A stretch of DNA of 64,000 bases from Cristatella mucedo (taxonomy: Eukaryota > Bryozoa > Phylactolaemata > Cristatellidae), in NCBI GenBank assembly GCA_009760855.2, contig WPIO01000007.1:7263501-7327500 (forward strand), in the 5' to 3' direction. Each line of letters begins with the position of its first letter. Within the stretch, counting starts at the first letter, position 1. The translations under genes and the position numbers were made by a program. This document shows, piece after piece, positions 10,285-21,764 of the stretch. The notes beneath the pieces were generated by a model. The model was given only the letters and a program-made list of their open reading frames with translations. It did not search any database and was not told the origin of the DNA.

Positions 10285-10900
10285 CGGCTCATCGCTTCCA
10301 CTGGAGCTCTGGGAGCTCGGAAGCGGCAGCTGCAGCAGCAGCTGCTGCAGCTCGGAGCTGGGAGAAGCTGCTGCAGCTCGGAGCCGCTTCCTGCGGCTCG
10401 GCCATCCTTCCATTAGTAGCCCCAGCTACCGCCGATTGCCATGTTGCGGTCGCCGTCGCTAAGAGGAGTAGCCGACCTACTGCGAGCCGGACGCTGGCTC
10501 CTCTTGGGGGGTCTCACTTCTGCCTGGCCGACGTGGTGCAGCAGGCGAAGGAATGCGGCTGCTGGATCGAGCTCTGCCCATTTCCTCACGCTCACCGCGT
10601 CCAGGCCGAGAAAACGTGGCACCTAATCGCTGCCTTGGAAAAGTGAGCGCCGGACTCGAGCAGCCACCTAGCCTTTCTCATTTGACTCGCGTCCACTTAA
10701 GCGCAGCCAGCGGCTTCCAGCTGCATGCCCACTGAAAGGGGGCGGCTGCAGATGCCCGCCGGATCTTGATTTGGCCTTTCCCTCGAGGAGTGCCTGTTCT
10801 TTGACCGGCACACATTATGCGACGCTCAACAGGACTGGCGAGATGTTTGTGCTTGGTTGCAGTCTGCGTGGTATTATACTTCCGAGCCAGGTTGCCCATG
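10285..10900 (+). other. Probable 3' untranslated region and downstream flank, GC-rich
   Basis: GC-rich sequence downstream of the RhoGAP stop with a potential strong secondary structure at 10315-10400. No canonical AATAAA was seen close to the stop; the first clear one downstream on this strand is near 12059. The extent of the UTR is inferred. Confidence 0.4.
10318..10397 (+). repeat. Imperfect CAG/CTG-rich inverted repeat
   Basis: GGAAGCGGCAGCTGCAGCAG near 10319 faces GCTGCTGCAGCTCGGAGCCG near 10366, giving a long imperfect hairpin just after the RhoGAP stop codon. Confidence 0.6.
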
Positions 10901-10975
10901 GAATGTCGTGGATACTCCCATTGGAATGTGTAGTAGGATTTCTAGCAAATCGTTGGTTGACACTGTATGCAGCAA

Positions 10976-11165
<190 letters not shown>

Positions 11166-12302
11166 TGTGCATATATGCGCATACACAAGAAGAACCGCTT
11201 TGTACTGCTAATTTAACTTGCAGATACCGTTTAAGAAATAATTCGTTCGATCATATAGAAGTAAGGCACGAATGATGTTGAGCTGCCGAATTTGTCCATA
11301 AAAGCGAACAATGTGCAAGACTTTCGATTCCTCAGCTCGATCATGTGACCAGTAGGAATACCTAGCTGCATTAGAGGTCTGTCTTTTAGTTTCCATGGAC
11401 AAAGCTGGCATGGAATGCACGTGCATCGTGTGCACACATGAAGGAAGCACGGCCTGCAGCCAATAATACATTGCTGTCAGAAATGAATATAGACGAGACT
11501 CGAGAGAGATTAGGATCACCTAACATCTACGGGATTGAAGTTTAGTAGAACCCTGCTTCTGCCGGATTGGAGGTTCGAGGACTAGATAGAGGTTCGAGGC
11601 ATGGCCCCTTGAAATTATCCATATCTATGAGTGTTGCAGTGAAAATGTTCAATTTTCCACTTTTTCTTTGCTCGTTGTTTTGAGTTCCACGAGCCTATTC
11701 TTGGGTTTTGAGCGTCATCGAAAGAATAAGACATCCAGCCAGCAGTGTAGCTGGTAGCAGGCTATTAAGAGAGGCAGTGCCCTAATCCGTAGCTGGCCTA
11801 TCGCGCTGGCATCTGCGGCATTATCAACGGCATGCAGATGACCCGCAAGCACCGACATTTTCGCAATTGCAACACGGCCTTTCATGGGAATGCAAGCCAA
11901 CTTCGGCTTCTTGAGTCTGTGGTCGGTGCACAGCCTTGACCTTTCAATGATCGCTCACGGGTGCTCTATCGGAAGCTTCTCCTTTTCCCAGGGAATGAGC
12001 GGGTCCTAGCATTCCAGCTCAAGCCCACGTATTGAGCATATGTCCATAATGGCGAACAAATAAATCCTTCGCATGCACTCTCTTAAACTCCTGCAGAAAG
12101 CTTAAAAACCCAGCAAATAAGTTCCAGCCACGTTTAACAGCCAATCACGCCACAGAGTCAGCACAGTTTTGCACGGTTCGTTCTGCAGCATTGGATTCTG
12201 ACTTGGAACGTAGTTTGAAGGCCATCCGACATTAACAGTATAAAGTGTTTACCAAACCATTTCCAAGTTCGCGGCTAAAAACTTGCTATCGCTAGTTTCT
12301 CA
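11166..12302. other. Unique intergenic sequence, nothing recognised
   Basis: Balanced composition, only short chance ORFs on both strands, no repeat family or splice-bounded exon recognised. Confidence 0.5.
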
Positions 12303-12491
12303 GTGAGCCGTGATGGCACACTAGGTAAGGCGGTTGCTTTCACGGCCTCGGTCACGAGGTCGTAGGTTCGATTCCTGCGGTGGGGCGATCCTTTATCGCC
12401 ACTGCAAGCGGTGGTGATGGCCATAAAGGCTCTTCTGTCGCTATGCAAAAGAGGCTGTTTAATCAGCTAGGATTTATTTATTTATTTATCA
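12303..12491 (+). mobile_element. SINE-1 copy, near-complete
   Basis: Starts GTGAGCCGTGATGGCACACT, has box A near 12313-12327, box B GGTTCGATTCC at 12366-12376, the GCAAGCGGTGGTGATGGCC body, and ends AATCAGCTAGG plus a (TTTA)n tail. It is a good reference copy for the family. Confidence 0.92.
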
Positions 12492-14209
12492 GTGGCACAA
12501 AGGTATGGCACCTTAAAAGAATACTGCCCGAAAGAAGCTCGAATAGGTGCTTCTTCCTAACAGGAAGTTACGACCTAGCATAAAGACTAGCGTCCACTGG
12601 AGTTTTTGCTAAACAGTAGAAGATCATCTCTGCCGTCATTGCTTAGTCATACCTGGCTTCTAGTGGTGGCGTGCTGGTTCTGCCATCTGCTTCTCCTTGT
12701 CACTAATCATCCCAAAATTTCGGCTGGGCTTTCCTATTTCAGCAACTGTATGCTCTTATTCATACCTTTTTTGCAACATGGCCAGACGAGTCTTGATCAG
12801 CTATATTTGGGTAGAAATGCATTATTTGTATGCAACGCAGACACTTTTCGGCCGAACTCCATCTCCGGAGCTACGCACCGAACGGAAGAGCAGCGATTGC
12901 AAGACTGGTTCATTAAATTTCTCGGGCGCCATCGAATAAAGCGCCTTTCCATTACTGCTATCGTTTAAAGCCAGCGAATGACGATCAAGAAAAGGAAAAG
13001 AATGGCTTGTTCGGGCTACAAGAAAAACTGACGGGATCACGGTCAACCTGTGGATCAAAGGCTTGGAGTTCGCTCTGCACATTGTCTGCATTGCTGACTG
13101 TGTGGTGTTCTAAAACTTCTACTGTACAAAATGCACGTCGAGAGACATCTCGAAACAGCCTTGGCCGCCGGTTAGCTTGTAAATGTCGGTTGCTTTCGAT
13201 TAAGCCTCGTCCGCCTGAGCCTTTTAATCATAGCAGCATTAGTCTTCGAAGTACCGCTGAACGTCGGCTCTGTCGCTCCCCTCTCTAACCGATCCGGAAG
13301 CGCTCCGATAGTCGCTTTACATTTTCGCAGCAATTTTCTGCAGTGAGAGCTGTGCCGGTTGCTCTGCGAGCCGATAGAATTAGAAGCGGGACGAGCTCTT
13401 CGCTTCTAACGAGCCGTGACGGGCCGTGACACCGTTTCTATTATTGCGTCTCAGGAAAAGCTGTGTGCTCACGTGTGGGCATACTGAAGTGGGGCCGGAC
13501 TGCGCCATGCACGACACTATACATGTGATTCGTCGTGTCTATTCGATGGAGAAAAGTAAAAAGAAAACCCAATAATTTGGTTTCTTTCCTATTTGGTATT
13601 ATACTGAGTCTGAAAACCTTTTTTACCTCATTGATGTCTGCTTAAATGTTACCTATGAGGAGGCGTGATTTGAAGCAATACTTTGTCCAAAAAGAACCGC
13701 TTTGTAGATTCCGCCATTTTCAGGAGTCTCTTGTTACAACCAAGACATGCGTCTTAAAAAGACAGGTTGCGTTGGATTGGTTGAGATCTTACTGAGGAAT
13801 AAACCTCATTAAGGGTCCAGCAGATAATGGCAATATTAGATGTCACCTAAATAGGCAAAAGTTTGTCTCTGGCCTGGCTGATCTAAATCGTTGGTTATCA
13901 CCGGGTGTTTACTATCTGCTTAAAGCATGCACTGTTGCACTGCCACATCTGAATTAGTCCTTACTTTTTAAGCGAAAGGATTGCAATCAAACGAGATAGC
14001 ACAAGCAGACTTCCGCAAAATTTTAGCGATTCGCTCTAACCATAATGTAACCTACTTTTGGCCTACCGGACCATCCCGGAATTAGTGCTGCTGTAGTTCT
14101 AGAACGAGTAATCAGAATGCGAAAGTTAAATTTACAAATAGTGGTACACCCTAAACACAGTGCTGCGTAATACGCGATCACTTTACTAGCTCCCTAGCAA
14201 GCATTGAAT
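12492..14209. other. Unique intergenic sequence, nothing recognised
   Basis: Several overlapping short open frames (12606-12968, 13007-13288) without recognisable domains, supporting splice pattern or consistent codon use. No repeat family recognised. Confidence 0.5.
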
Positions 14210-14775
14210 CAATTTCGCGGTTCTCATTCTGGCTTACGTGTCACTTCACTCGCTTGCACCAGTCTACCTATCCTATCTTCTTGCTCCTCAAATGCGCTTT
14301 CGTGCAATCCGTTTGTATGCATCTGGTAATGTTGCCGTCCCTCACTCTAAAATGAAATCATCAGGCGATTTATCTTTCAGCTAGTGTGCACCAAAAGTCT
14401 GGAACTCTCTTCCGGATTCGCTCACTACGTGCAATCATCTTGCATCCGTAAGGTTAACACAAGACGCATCTGTTCTGGTCAGCTTTCCCTTCCCCTACTT
14501 CCCTTAAATTCTCTCTTTTCCTTTGGTCCCCTAGAGCTCTGGAGCCACACATGTGCGGAGCCACACATGTGCCTGATTCGGTAGATGCTACTTGCCAGAG
14601 GCCCCGAGTCTAACCGGCAGTCACGAGTGTGTTCAACTTTAGCATTCTGGTCTAAGCACGATACTTGCTTGCTTTTGCATGCTTGAAACCGTGCATTTCA
14701 CTAACCTGATGGGTATTGTTCCTTTTACAGATCTTTAAAGCACCCAGATTGGGATTTTCTCTGAGGGCACAATAG
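14210..14775 (+). mobile_element. Old degenerate LINE-B-related fragment
   Basis: Pieces resembling the RT C-terminus (SLAPVYLSYLL, then a PKVWNSLPDSLT-like stretch) followed by a damaged 3' end with AAGCACCCAGATTGGGATTT and TCTCTGAGGGCAC, the relic of the stem-loop. Strongly diverged. Confidence 0.65.
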
Positions 14776-14943
14776 AGACCACCTAGTATGCTTATATCGT
14801 TTCCATAGCTTCTAGAAGCTTGTCCAGCTGGATCACACAGCTGGATGGCACTAGAACGAAGCTATTAGTGGAACTTCTTTATCTGGCCTTGCCAGTTATA
14901 AATACTTACGACTACAAGCCGTTGCCCCTCAAATCTGGCGATT

Positions 14944-15186
<243 letters not shown>

Positions 15187-15551
15187 ACATTTGTTGAAAT
15201 ATTAGAATGTAGAACATTACATTAGCCGTAGAAGCCCTGCCCTGCAGGAGCCTCGGGGGTGGTCCCTGTTCCTGAACCGGGACCACTCGGCTTTCGACCT
15301 GGAAATGGCGTCCGAAATGCTGCACAGCCGCAGCAACGCCATCCAACCCGAGCGCGAAATGCCGAGCTCCACCAGGCAGGCTTCATTATCTAGCCACCAG
15401 CTGCCCAGGGCGCCGACCATAAAGGGCTCACAACTGCCATCAGGCAGCCAGCAGTCATGATAGACCGGGCTACGGCCTCGAACTAATCACCCTTTCTACG
15501 GGCCGCCACCACCAGGGCATCCTAGATGCATTTCTGCTTACCGAAACCTGG

Positions 15552-16802
15552 ATGACGCCTTGTTCCAGTAGCTGTATTTCCGAGACCACCCCACCCGGGT
15601 TCTCATTCTATCAGTCCATGCGTTCTGACAAGGTTGATGGCGGGGTTGCAATTGTTGTTCGCGAATCGTTTGGCTATAAAATGTGCAGTTTCTCGCATGG
15701 GTCATCGTTTGAATCGGTTGCTATCAGGTCTTCATCAAAGACAATGCCTCTCACCGTTGTGATATACCGGCCTCCTTCTGGCTGTCTAAACTTGTTTATA
15801 GAGGAGTTTTCAGAGTTCCTCGCTAAAATATTTGTGTGTGACAGGCCGCTACTGATTGTAGGAGACTTCAATATTCACGTTGACAACCCTAGCAACAGCC
15901 AGGTCCGCTCATTTCTTGACTGTCTGGAGAATCTTGGTTTGGCCCAACACGTTAATCATAGCACCCACGTCGGTGGCCACATTCTAGATCTCGTGATCAC
16001 TAAGGATGTCCTCCCCACTGACTTTGTGGTGAACCCACTGACCCTCTCAGATCATTGTTCGGTCTCGTTTACTGTTCCTGCTCCCTCGTACGTGCAGGGC
16101 AATGTCGAATTTGCCAAACAACGTAACTTACAAAGCATTGACATGGACAAGTTTTTGAAATCTGTTTGTGATGCAGGCCTTCTTGATCTGCATCCAGACT
16201 CGACCGGCAGCCTCGATACCCTCACTGATGCGATGAACATGACACTCAGGAGTGCTCTTGACAAGCACGCTCCCGTTCGCTCTATCCGTGTTCAAAGTCG
16301 TCGAGATTGCTTTCAATTTACAAAAAAACTCCTTAAGATGCGCCGTGTTAAGCGCAGGCTGGAACGTCGTTTCAAGAAATCGGGGTCTGAGGCAGACCTA
16401 GTCAATTTTAAAGACTTCCTTCGTGTTTACACACGAAAGCTTAAAAAAGCCAGGACTTCTTTTTTCATTAGAAAACTGAATTCCTGCCAGTCGGACACTA
16501 AACAGATTTATAAGACAGTAAACCATTTACTGGCCAATGCTGTCAGGTCTGACTCCCCAGATATTAAGGGCTCAGCCGAAAAGTTTTCAGCCTTCTTTAC
16601 TAAAAAAATTGTGCACCTTCGTGCCTCCATTAAGCCCCCTCCGACCAAAGCAATCGCCGTTCCTCAACCTGTGACCTTTCTTAAAAGATTCTCCGATGTT
16701 TCTGCCTGTGATGTGGCTGCCTTAATAAGGTCTAGCAAAAAGAGCTCGTCTCCTGAAGACCCTATACCTTCATCTGTGGTCTTCACTTGCAGACCAACTT
16801 AG
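15552..16802 (+). CDS. LINE-A endonuclease half
   Basis: Open frame ending at the stop at 16800. The frame is also open upstream to about 15450 and there encodes LLTETW, so the real coding region starts before the ATG at 15552. Endonuclease signatures of the APE/exonuclease III fold are visible: LTETW (catalytic Glu), [22 protein letters not shown] (catalytic Asp/Asn) and SDHCSV (Ser-Asp-His). The C-terminal third is basic linker leading to the RT. All catalytic motifs seen are intact. It is cut off from the RT half by a one-base frame change. Confidence 0.85.
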   Translation: MTPCSSSCISETTPPGFSFYQSMRSDKVDGGVAIVVRESFGYKMCSFSHGSSFESVAIRSSSKTMPLTVVIYRPPSGCLNLFIEEFSEFLAKIFVCDRPLLIVGDFNIHVDNPSNSQVRSFLDCLENLGLAQHVNHSTHVGGHILDLVITKDVLPTDFVVNPLTLSDHCSVSFTVPAPSYVQGNVEFAKQRNLQSIDMDKFLKSVCDAGLLDLHPDSTGSLDTLTDAMNMTLRSALDKHAPVRSIRVQSRRDCFQFTKKLLKMRRVKRRLERRFKKSGSEADLVNFKDFLRVYTRKLKKARTSFFIRKLNSCQSDTKQIYKTVNHLLANAVRSDSPDIKGSAEKFSAFFTKKIVHLRASIKPPPTKAIAVPQPVTFLKRFSDVSACDVAALIRSSKKSSSPEDPIPSSVVFTCRPT

Positions 16803-16833
16803 CCCTGCCATAACCAAGATTTTTAATGCTTCT

Positions 16834-18399
16834 TTGGGAAAAGGGATCGTCCCCAAGTCCTTCAAATCGGCAATCGTTAGACCTATTCTTAAAAAGCCTG
16901 AATTAGACACAGAGGTCCTAGCAAACTATCGTCCAGTTTCCCTTCTTCCATTCTTATCAAAGACTCTTGAAAAAATTGTTGCTAAGCAGCTAGTTGAACA
17001 TATTGAAAATAATGGAATGTCAGAAACATTTCAATCAGGTTTCAAGAGGCAGCACTCTACCGAAACTGCTCTCCTCCGTGTTAACAATGACATTCTACGT
17101 GGCAACGACGACGGGAATTTCACTGCCCTAGCTCTGCTAGATCTGTCTGCTGCCTTCGACACCATTGATCACGAAGTTCTGCTTGAACGATTGAGAACAA
17201 CGATCTGTCTGGCAGACGAAGCACTGGCGTGGTTTAAATCATACTTGTCTGATCGTGTTCAATCCGTATCGTGTGGGGGTCAGGTCTCAGACATGAGAAG
17301 GGTCACCTGTGGAGTCCCTCAAGGGTCTGTACTTGGTCCCTTGCTGTTCTCCATTTATACGCAACCTCTGGGAAAAGTGATTAAGGCCCATGGAATAGGA
17401 TATCACTTCTATGCTGACGATACTCAGTTGTATTTGTCATTTAAACCGTCGGAATCTGCTGCAGCAACTGAGAAACTGAATGCTTGCCTTGCCGATATTC
17501 GATCCTGGATGTCGGAAAACTTCCTGAAATTAAATGACGATAAAACCGAACTGCTTCTCATAGGACACCCTAAGCGTGTGGCTGGATTAAAAGGCTTTGC
17601 TGTTCTAATAGGTGATGCTATTGTGCGACCTTCACCACGTGCTCGTAATCTAGGTGTCGTGTTCGACAGCTGCCTCAATTTCAAAAGCTTCATTCAGAAG
17701 ACTGCCTCTACAGCTAGCTATCACATCCGATCCCTATCCAAGATTAGAAGCTGTCTCCCTCAGTGGCTTGTAAAAAATTTAACTAGCTCTTTAGTTCTGT
17801 CTCGGCTTGATTATTGTAATTCCCTTTTGGCTGGGCTGCCAAAGAAAGCTATTATGCCACTACAGCGGACTATGAATATGGCTGCAAGGCTGTTCTTCAA
17901 GTCCCAGCGGTTTGAGCACGTGTCACCTTTGCTGGAAGAGCTAGGATGGTTGCCGGTTGAGCAAAGGATACAGAGCAAAGTTCTTATGCTGACCCACAAG
18001 GCCCGCCACGGCTTGGCTCCTTCATACCTAGCTGAACTGCTACATCAGTTTCAGCCTGTTCGCGCCCTCAGGTCCTGTGTGGACAATAATTTAGCTGTCC
18101 CATTCCTCCGCTTAAAGACAGTTGGCGACAGAAGCTTTAGTGCTGCAGGTCCTAGACTGTGGAACTCGCTTCCACAATTCTTACGCAACGACATCTACTC
18201 TCCAACTGCCGACTATGGCACATCTTTTTCAGCGGTCCTGAACTGCTACTTCTATGCTACTCACTACCTCAACTGCTCTCCTAACTCTGCTATGCTTCCC
18301 ACTTTCTCTTTGTTGCGTGAGACGAAGTTTGTTGGGTACCGAATGCGTACCGAAAGCCGCTTAGGCTGTGAGTGTGCTAGACAAAACTCTCCTGCGTAA
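16834..18399 (+). CDS. LINE-A reverse transcriptase half
   Basis: Uninterrupted 521-codon frame, +1 relative to the endonuclease half. RT blocks in order: [56 protein letters not shown] (first catalytic Asp), [29 protein letters not shown] (YADD catalytic pair, about 17407-17440), [24 protein letters not shown] and [14 protein letters not shown]. After the usual [10 protein letters not shown] motif the C-terminus continues into an unusual tail ([19 protein letters not shown]) that replaces the FKK.LKTYLF end seen in LINE-B. The catalytic centre looks intact; activity would need the frame break to be an assembly error or a somatic accident. Confidence 0.9.
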   Translation: MGKGIVPKSFKSAIVRPILKKPELDTEVLANYRPVSLLPFLSKTLEKIVAKQLVEHIENNGMSETFQSGFKRQHSTETALLRVNNDILRGNDDGNFTALALLDLSAAFDTIDHEVLLERLRTTICLADEALAWFKSYLSDRVQSVSCGGQVSDMRRVTCGVPQGSVLGPLLFSIYTQPLGKVIKAHGIGYHFYADDTQLYLSFKPSESAAATEKLNACLADIRSWMSENFLKLNDDKTELLLIGHPKRVAGLKGFAVLIGDAIVRPSPRARNLGVVFDSCLNFKSFIQKTASTASYHIRSLSKIRSCLPQWLVKNLTSSLVLSRLDYCNSLLAGLPKKAIMPLQRTMNMAARLFFKSQRFEHVSPLLEELGWLPVEQRIQSKVLMLTHKARHGLAPSYLAELLHQFQPVRALRSCVDNNLAVPFLRLKTVGDRSFSAAGPRLWNSLPQFLRNDIYSPTADYGTSFSAVLNCYFYATHYLNCSPNSAMLPTFSLLRETKFVGYRMRTESRLGCECARQNSPA

Positions 18400-18489
18400 C
18401 GCCCACATGGTCTTTATGACTTTGTGGAGTTACTGACGGAGATACATTACATTACATCCTTGCTCCAGTCAAACGGCACCGTTGCGTCG

Positions 18490-18655
18490 ATTATAAAAAA
18501 ATTAACAGCCGCATTTGTATCGTGGCAGAAGAGCCCTAATGGCTATCACCACCGTTTGTGGTTGGCAATAAAGGATCGCCCACTACAGGATTCGAATACA
18601 ACATCACGGTTGTGAAGAGCAAACAGCTTGCTCCCGGGACTTTCACGGCCCAGTC
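18490..18655 (-). mobile_element. Degenerate SINE-1 copy
   Basis: Minus-strand remnants: box B region as GTATTCGAATCC, body GGCGATCCTTTATTGCC, and GGGCTCTTCTGCC. It lies just downstream of the LINE-A tail. Confidence 0.7.
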
Positions 18656-19310
18656 GATATAACTTACACACTATCTAGTTGTTGGGGTAGGTAGTTTTCC
18701 AAGTGTAATTCAGTAGAAATAATGAATCACACTTCCAAAAAAGCGGAAACAATTTTGAGAAAATGTCATTAAAGATAGGGAAAATTTGCTTCCAATTAAA
18801 CAATATTGCCAATACATTTAACGTGGTGGATGGTATACTTTAGGAAAAACTTTCGAATGAATCTCCAAAATCAAGCCTTCTTTTTCATGAAGATGATATC
18901 CCGTTTTTTTTTCGTCATCGTTCTCTTTCCAACGGCATCTCCTTTTACCGTCTTTCTTACTATCAACCATTTGTGTATAGAAGAAATTCGACAGTCCTAT
19001 ACTAGCTTACAGTTTCAAATATCGACACAAACTGAAATTCCAACATTCGCTGTGACCACAATTCAATTTTCGAACGACAGCCGCCTAGTTCAAATAGTGC
19101 ATTCCAACTATTATCGTGGAGACATCTCTGTCGATTAGTGCTTTAGCATCAATATTATACAGCCCTGCAATAAAGCCGCATTGAAAAAATCTATTACTCA
19201 TACGTATATACAGTAAATACACTTAGGACTCGGTTACCTTTACCTTGTGATCGTTTATCGAGGTTCTTGCTACCAAGTTGCCGCTTCAAAACTTGATCCT
19301 AATAAAATAA
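18656..19310. other. AT-rich sequence, nothing recognised
   Basis: A 110-codon open frame at 18806-19138 (+) has Phe/Ile/Ser-rich content and no family resemblance. It could be chance in AT-rich DNA. Confidence 0.4.
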
Positions 19311-19311
19311 T

Positions 19312-19465
19312 ATAGCTCATTTGTATAGCACCTTAAGAGACCCGAATCTCTATCTCAGGCGCGTCACATATGACGAAGGGATAATAATAATAATAATAAA
19401 TTTGCATGGCGCTCTCAGTAAAGTGAATCTGTTTCGAGGCACTTTACAGATGCTGTATAGAAGCC
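19312..19465 (-). mobile_element. SINE-2 tail and LINE-B tail, adjacent minus-strand fragments
   Basis: 19312-19378 resembles the SINE-2 3' end; 19381-19465 begins with an ATA/ATT tail and carries the LINE-B stem-loop region (GCGCTCTCAGTAAAGTGAAT). Only 3' ends remain. Confidence 0.65.
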
Positions 19466-20265
19466 ATTTAAAAATGATTGGTGGTGACATCTACAAGCAG
19501 CAGGCACTCATACATAGAATTGGAGGAGTGCTTAGCTTTTGGAGGCCATTCTCGCGAAAAAGATCGTGTGCAATGACGTCACATTCGTGGGCAAAATCAA
19601 AATAGCCTTGTTTACAAGAGGGAGCTGAAACCTCAGCTCGAGCAGCAGATTTCAGAAATGACTGGTGGATCGCTGTGGATCGAGGTTATTCATGGTTATA
19701 TCCCACAGTTAGGAGCCACCAACCACCCGACGATGCAAACGACCAAAGCAAATTAGGAATTAGGATACTGTGGCATAAGCTTTTCACAACAGCAAGGGGT
19801 AACTGCCACAGTTGCCACTAATGGCTACCTTCCTTGCTAGAAATAACGAGAGCCTCGCTAAACTGGTTCGCATCGCAAGTAGCAAGTCGCTATTGACGAC
19901 ACGACCTATCTCGTATTTTTGATTCGTATTGTTTGTGCTACTCTTACTTATAGACACGGCACGCAAGCTCCGCAAGGTACCAGTCTGCAACCAGTGTACA
20001 TCGTGGCGCTTGTTATGTGGCTTGTGAACAATTTAAAAAGTAAACTTAACTTAGGGACCCCCTCAGCGGTTCAAATTGAGTGAACGATGCCAGCCACGAT
20101 CGCCAGCGCAATCAATAGAAGAGCTACCATTCATTTTTCGTTAGAATTGACTAGTTTAATCAGCTCCGAAAGCTATCAGGACGGAAATATGGATCAAGAA
20201 GAAGAGTTACGACATGATACGGGCTACATCTTTGCAATACAATTTAATGCATAAGCAATCTATAT
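19466..20265. other. Unique sequence, nothing recognised
   Basis: No domain, repeat family or splice-bounded exon recognised on either strand. Confidence 0.45.
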
Positions 20266-20343
20266 TTAAAGTGCCAAGAAAGAGATTGAGTTCTCTGAGG
20301 GCACTATATCAAGTGTTTTACTATCATTTACTATTATTATTAT
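20266..20343 (+). mobile_element. LINE-B 3' tail fragment
   Basis: AAAGTGCCAAGAAAGAGATT, GAGTTCTCTGAGGGCACT and an ACTATTATTATTA tail: the 3' terminal stem-loop of LINE-B with almost nothing upstream, an extreme 5' truncation. Confidence 0.8.
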
Positions 20344-20640
20344 GCATCTCAGTCTGTAGCTCCACAAAACAACAAGGACAAACGGTATGTCTTGAGATGA
20401 GGAGTTTTCTGGAGCAAATACACAGACTAAGCCTTTCAAGGTCTTTTGGTGTGCATACGGTTGCCAGCAGTATCGTCTCACTCAAAAAAAGAGAGAGATA
20501 AGAAGAAGCTGAGCTGAGTCGGAATAGCCGTCGAGACAGTTGCACCTGCATGCATAGCGTGGAAGTGGCACCTCAGGAAGACTGAAAAGGACGTACCGCC
20601 GGCGGTAGGAGGACAGCATCACATCATCGTTCATTTTCGC
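20343..20640 (-). mobile_element. Diverged LINE-A 3' fragment
   Basis: Minus-strand similarity to the end of LINE-A (AGCTCCACAAA, GGAGTTTTCTGGAGCA, ATACGGTTGCCAGCA, CGTCTCACTCAAAAA aligned to the positions at 2130-2280). It is clearly older than the other LINE-A copies and begins immediately after the LINE-B tail. Confidence 0.65.
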
Positions 20641-21011
20641 AGTGTAGAACCTGCAGAGAAAATCTTGTGCACCCAATGGAAGCGTAATTTTAAGCGTAGG
20701 CGTTGAAAAGCCACTGTTCCCCCGTAGAGAGCCGCAGGCACGAGGAGGCTACAACTGTTGCCACAGTTCAGCTAGGTAGGGAAGGAATCAAGCCGCGGCG
20801 GGCCTTGTGGGTTAGAATTGGAATTTGCACTATATCCGTTGATCAAGCGGGAGGAATCGACGCTTCTCCGGCAAAGGAGAAACGTGGCTGAATCTCTGGG
20901 ATTTGGCACTGACCTTGCAAACCATATTCATGACCAGCTACATAAGCTTAGTGGCTTTTTCATCGGTAGCCATACCAAAATCAACATGCAGTAGTTCTGA
21001 CTGTACATAAC

Positions 21012-21111
<100 letters not shown>

Positions 21112-21596
21112 AATTTACAGCAAGCCACCGTAGTAGACAGTCCCTAATCTTAGTCAGGTATCTACATGACGGACTTAATAGTGAAGCTTTCAAACTTTCA
21201 GCAGCTACAAAATCAACTAGGACGCATACATTACCACCACAGGATGACGATCGTGCTTAAGGATCCCTTATAAGGAAAGAAAAAAGTTTAGCCTCACACT
21301 TGGAGTGGTCTATGATAAGGAGTTTGGTTATGATTTTGGTGACCACGGGTAAGCTAAAGATAAGTAAGCTAAAGGTAAGCTAATGACTGGCCTACAGCTA
21401 CAAAGGCAGTGCTAAATATAATCTCCACTTCATCTAATTGACAGTGCGACGGTCAATATTTAGATTGTGATTGATCTTGACAGTGATGGTCCGTTTTTCG
21501 TAGGGATATTCACGCACTCACTAATTGTCTGGCGCTGTTATTGGTTAACCTCAGGAATCCACAGGTGCGATCCAAATACTCGAACCTAAAAAAATC

Positions 21597-21764
21597 CTAG
21601 CTGATTAAACAGCCTCTTTTTGTATAGCGACAGAAGAGCCTTTACGGCTATCACCACCGCTTGCAGCGGCGATAAAGGATCGCCCACCGCAGGAATCGAA
21701 CCCACGACCTCGGGACCGAGGCCGTGAAAGCAACCGCCTTACCTAGTGTGCTATCACGGCTCAC
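21597..21764 (-). mobile_element. SINE-1 copy, well preserved
   Basis: Minus strand from GTGAGCCGTGATAGCACACT to AATCAGCTAG. Box B GGTTCGATTCC and the internal GCTGCAAGCGGTGGTGATAG segment are intact. Nearly identical to the copy at 12303. Confidence 0.93.

Larger units (their letters stand above)
15230..18460 (+). mobile_element. LINE-A, longest copy of a CR1/L2-like non-LTR retrotransposon
   Basis: An autonomous-type LINE that moves by target-primed reverse transcription. It carries an apurinic-type endonuclease followed by a reverse transcriptase and ends in a TACATTACATTACAT tail (18445-18456). Coding similarity can be followed back to about 15450. The 5' limit is uncertain; the ORF1 and 5' UTR expected for a complete element are not visible, so it is probably 5'-truncated. 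One frame break separates the two halves at about 16780-16810. Two more copies (2115-2379 minus; 59012-60073 plus) share the same C-terminus and tail. Clade assignment is inferred from motif wording and the short-repeat tail. Confidence 0.9.

Noticed and set aside
12303..12380. Functional tRNA gene
   Set aside because: Boxes A and B are present, but the sequence recurs in many copies with the same 3' body and tail, so it is a SINE head and not a tRNA gene.
14546..14575. Direct repeat GAGCCACACATGTGC twice
   Set aside because: Only two short copies within an old LINE-B relic; no further structure.
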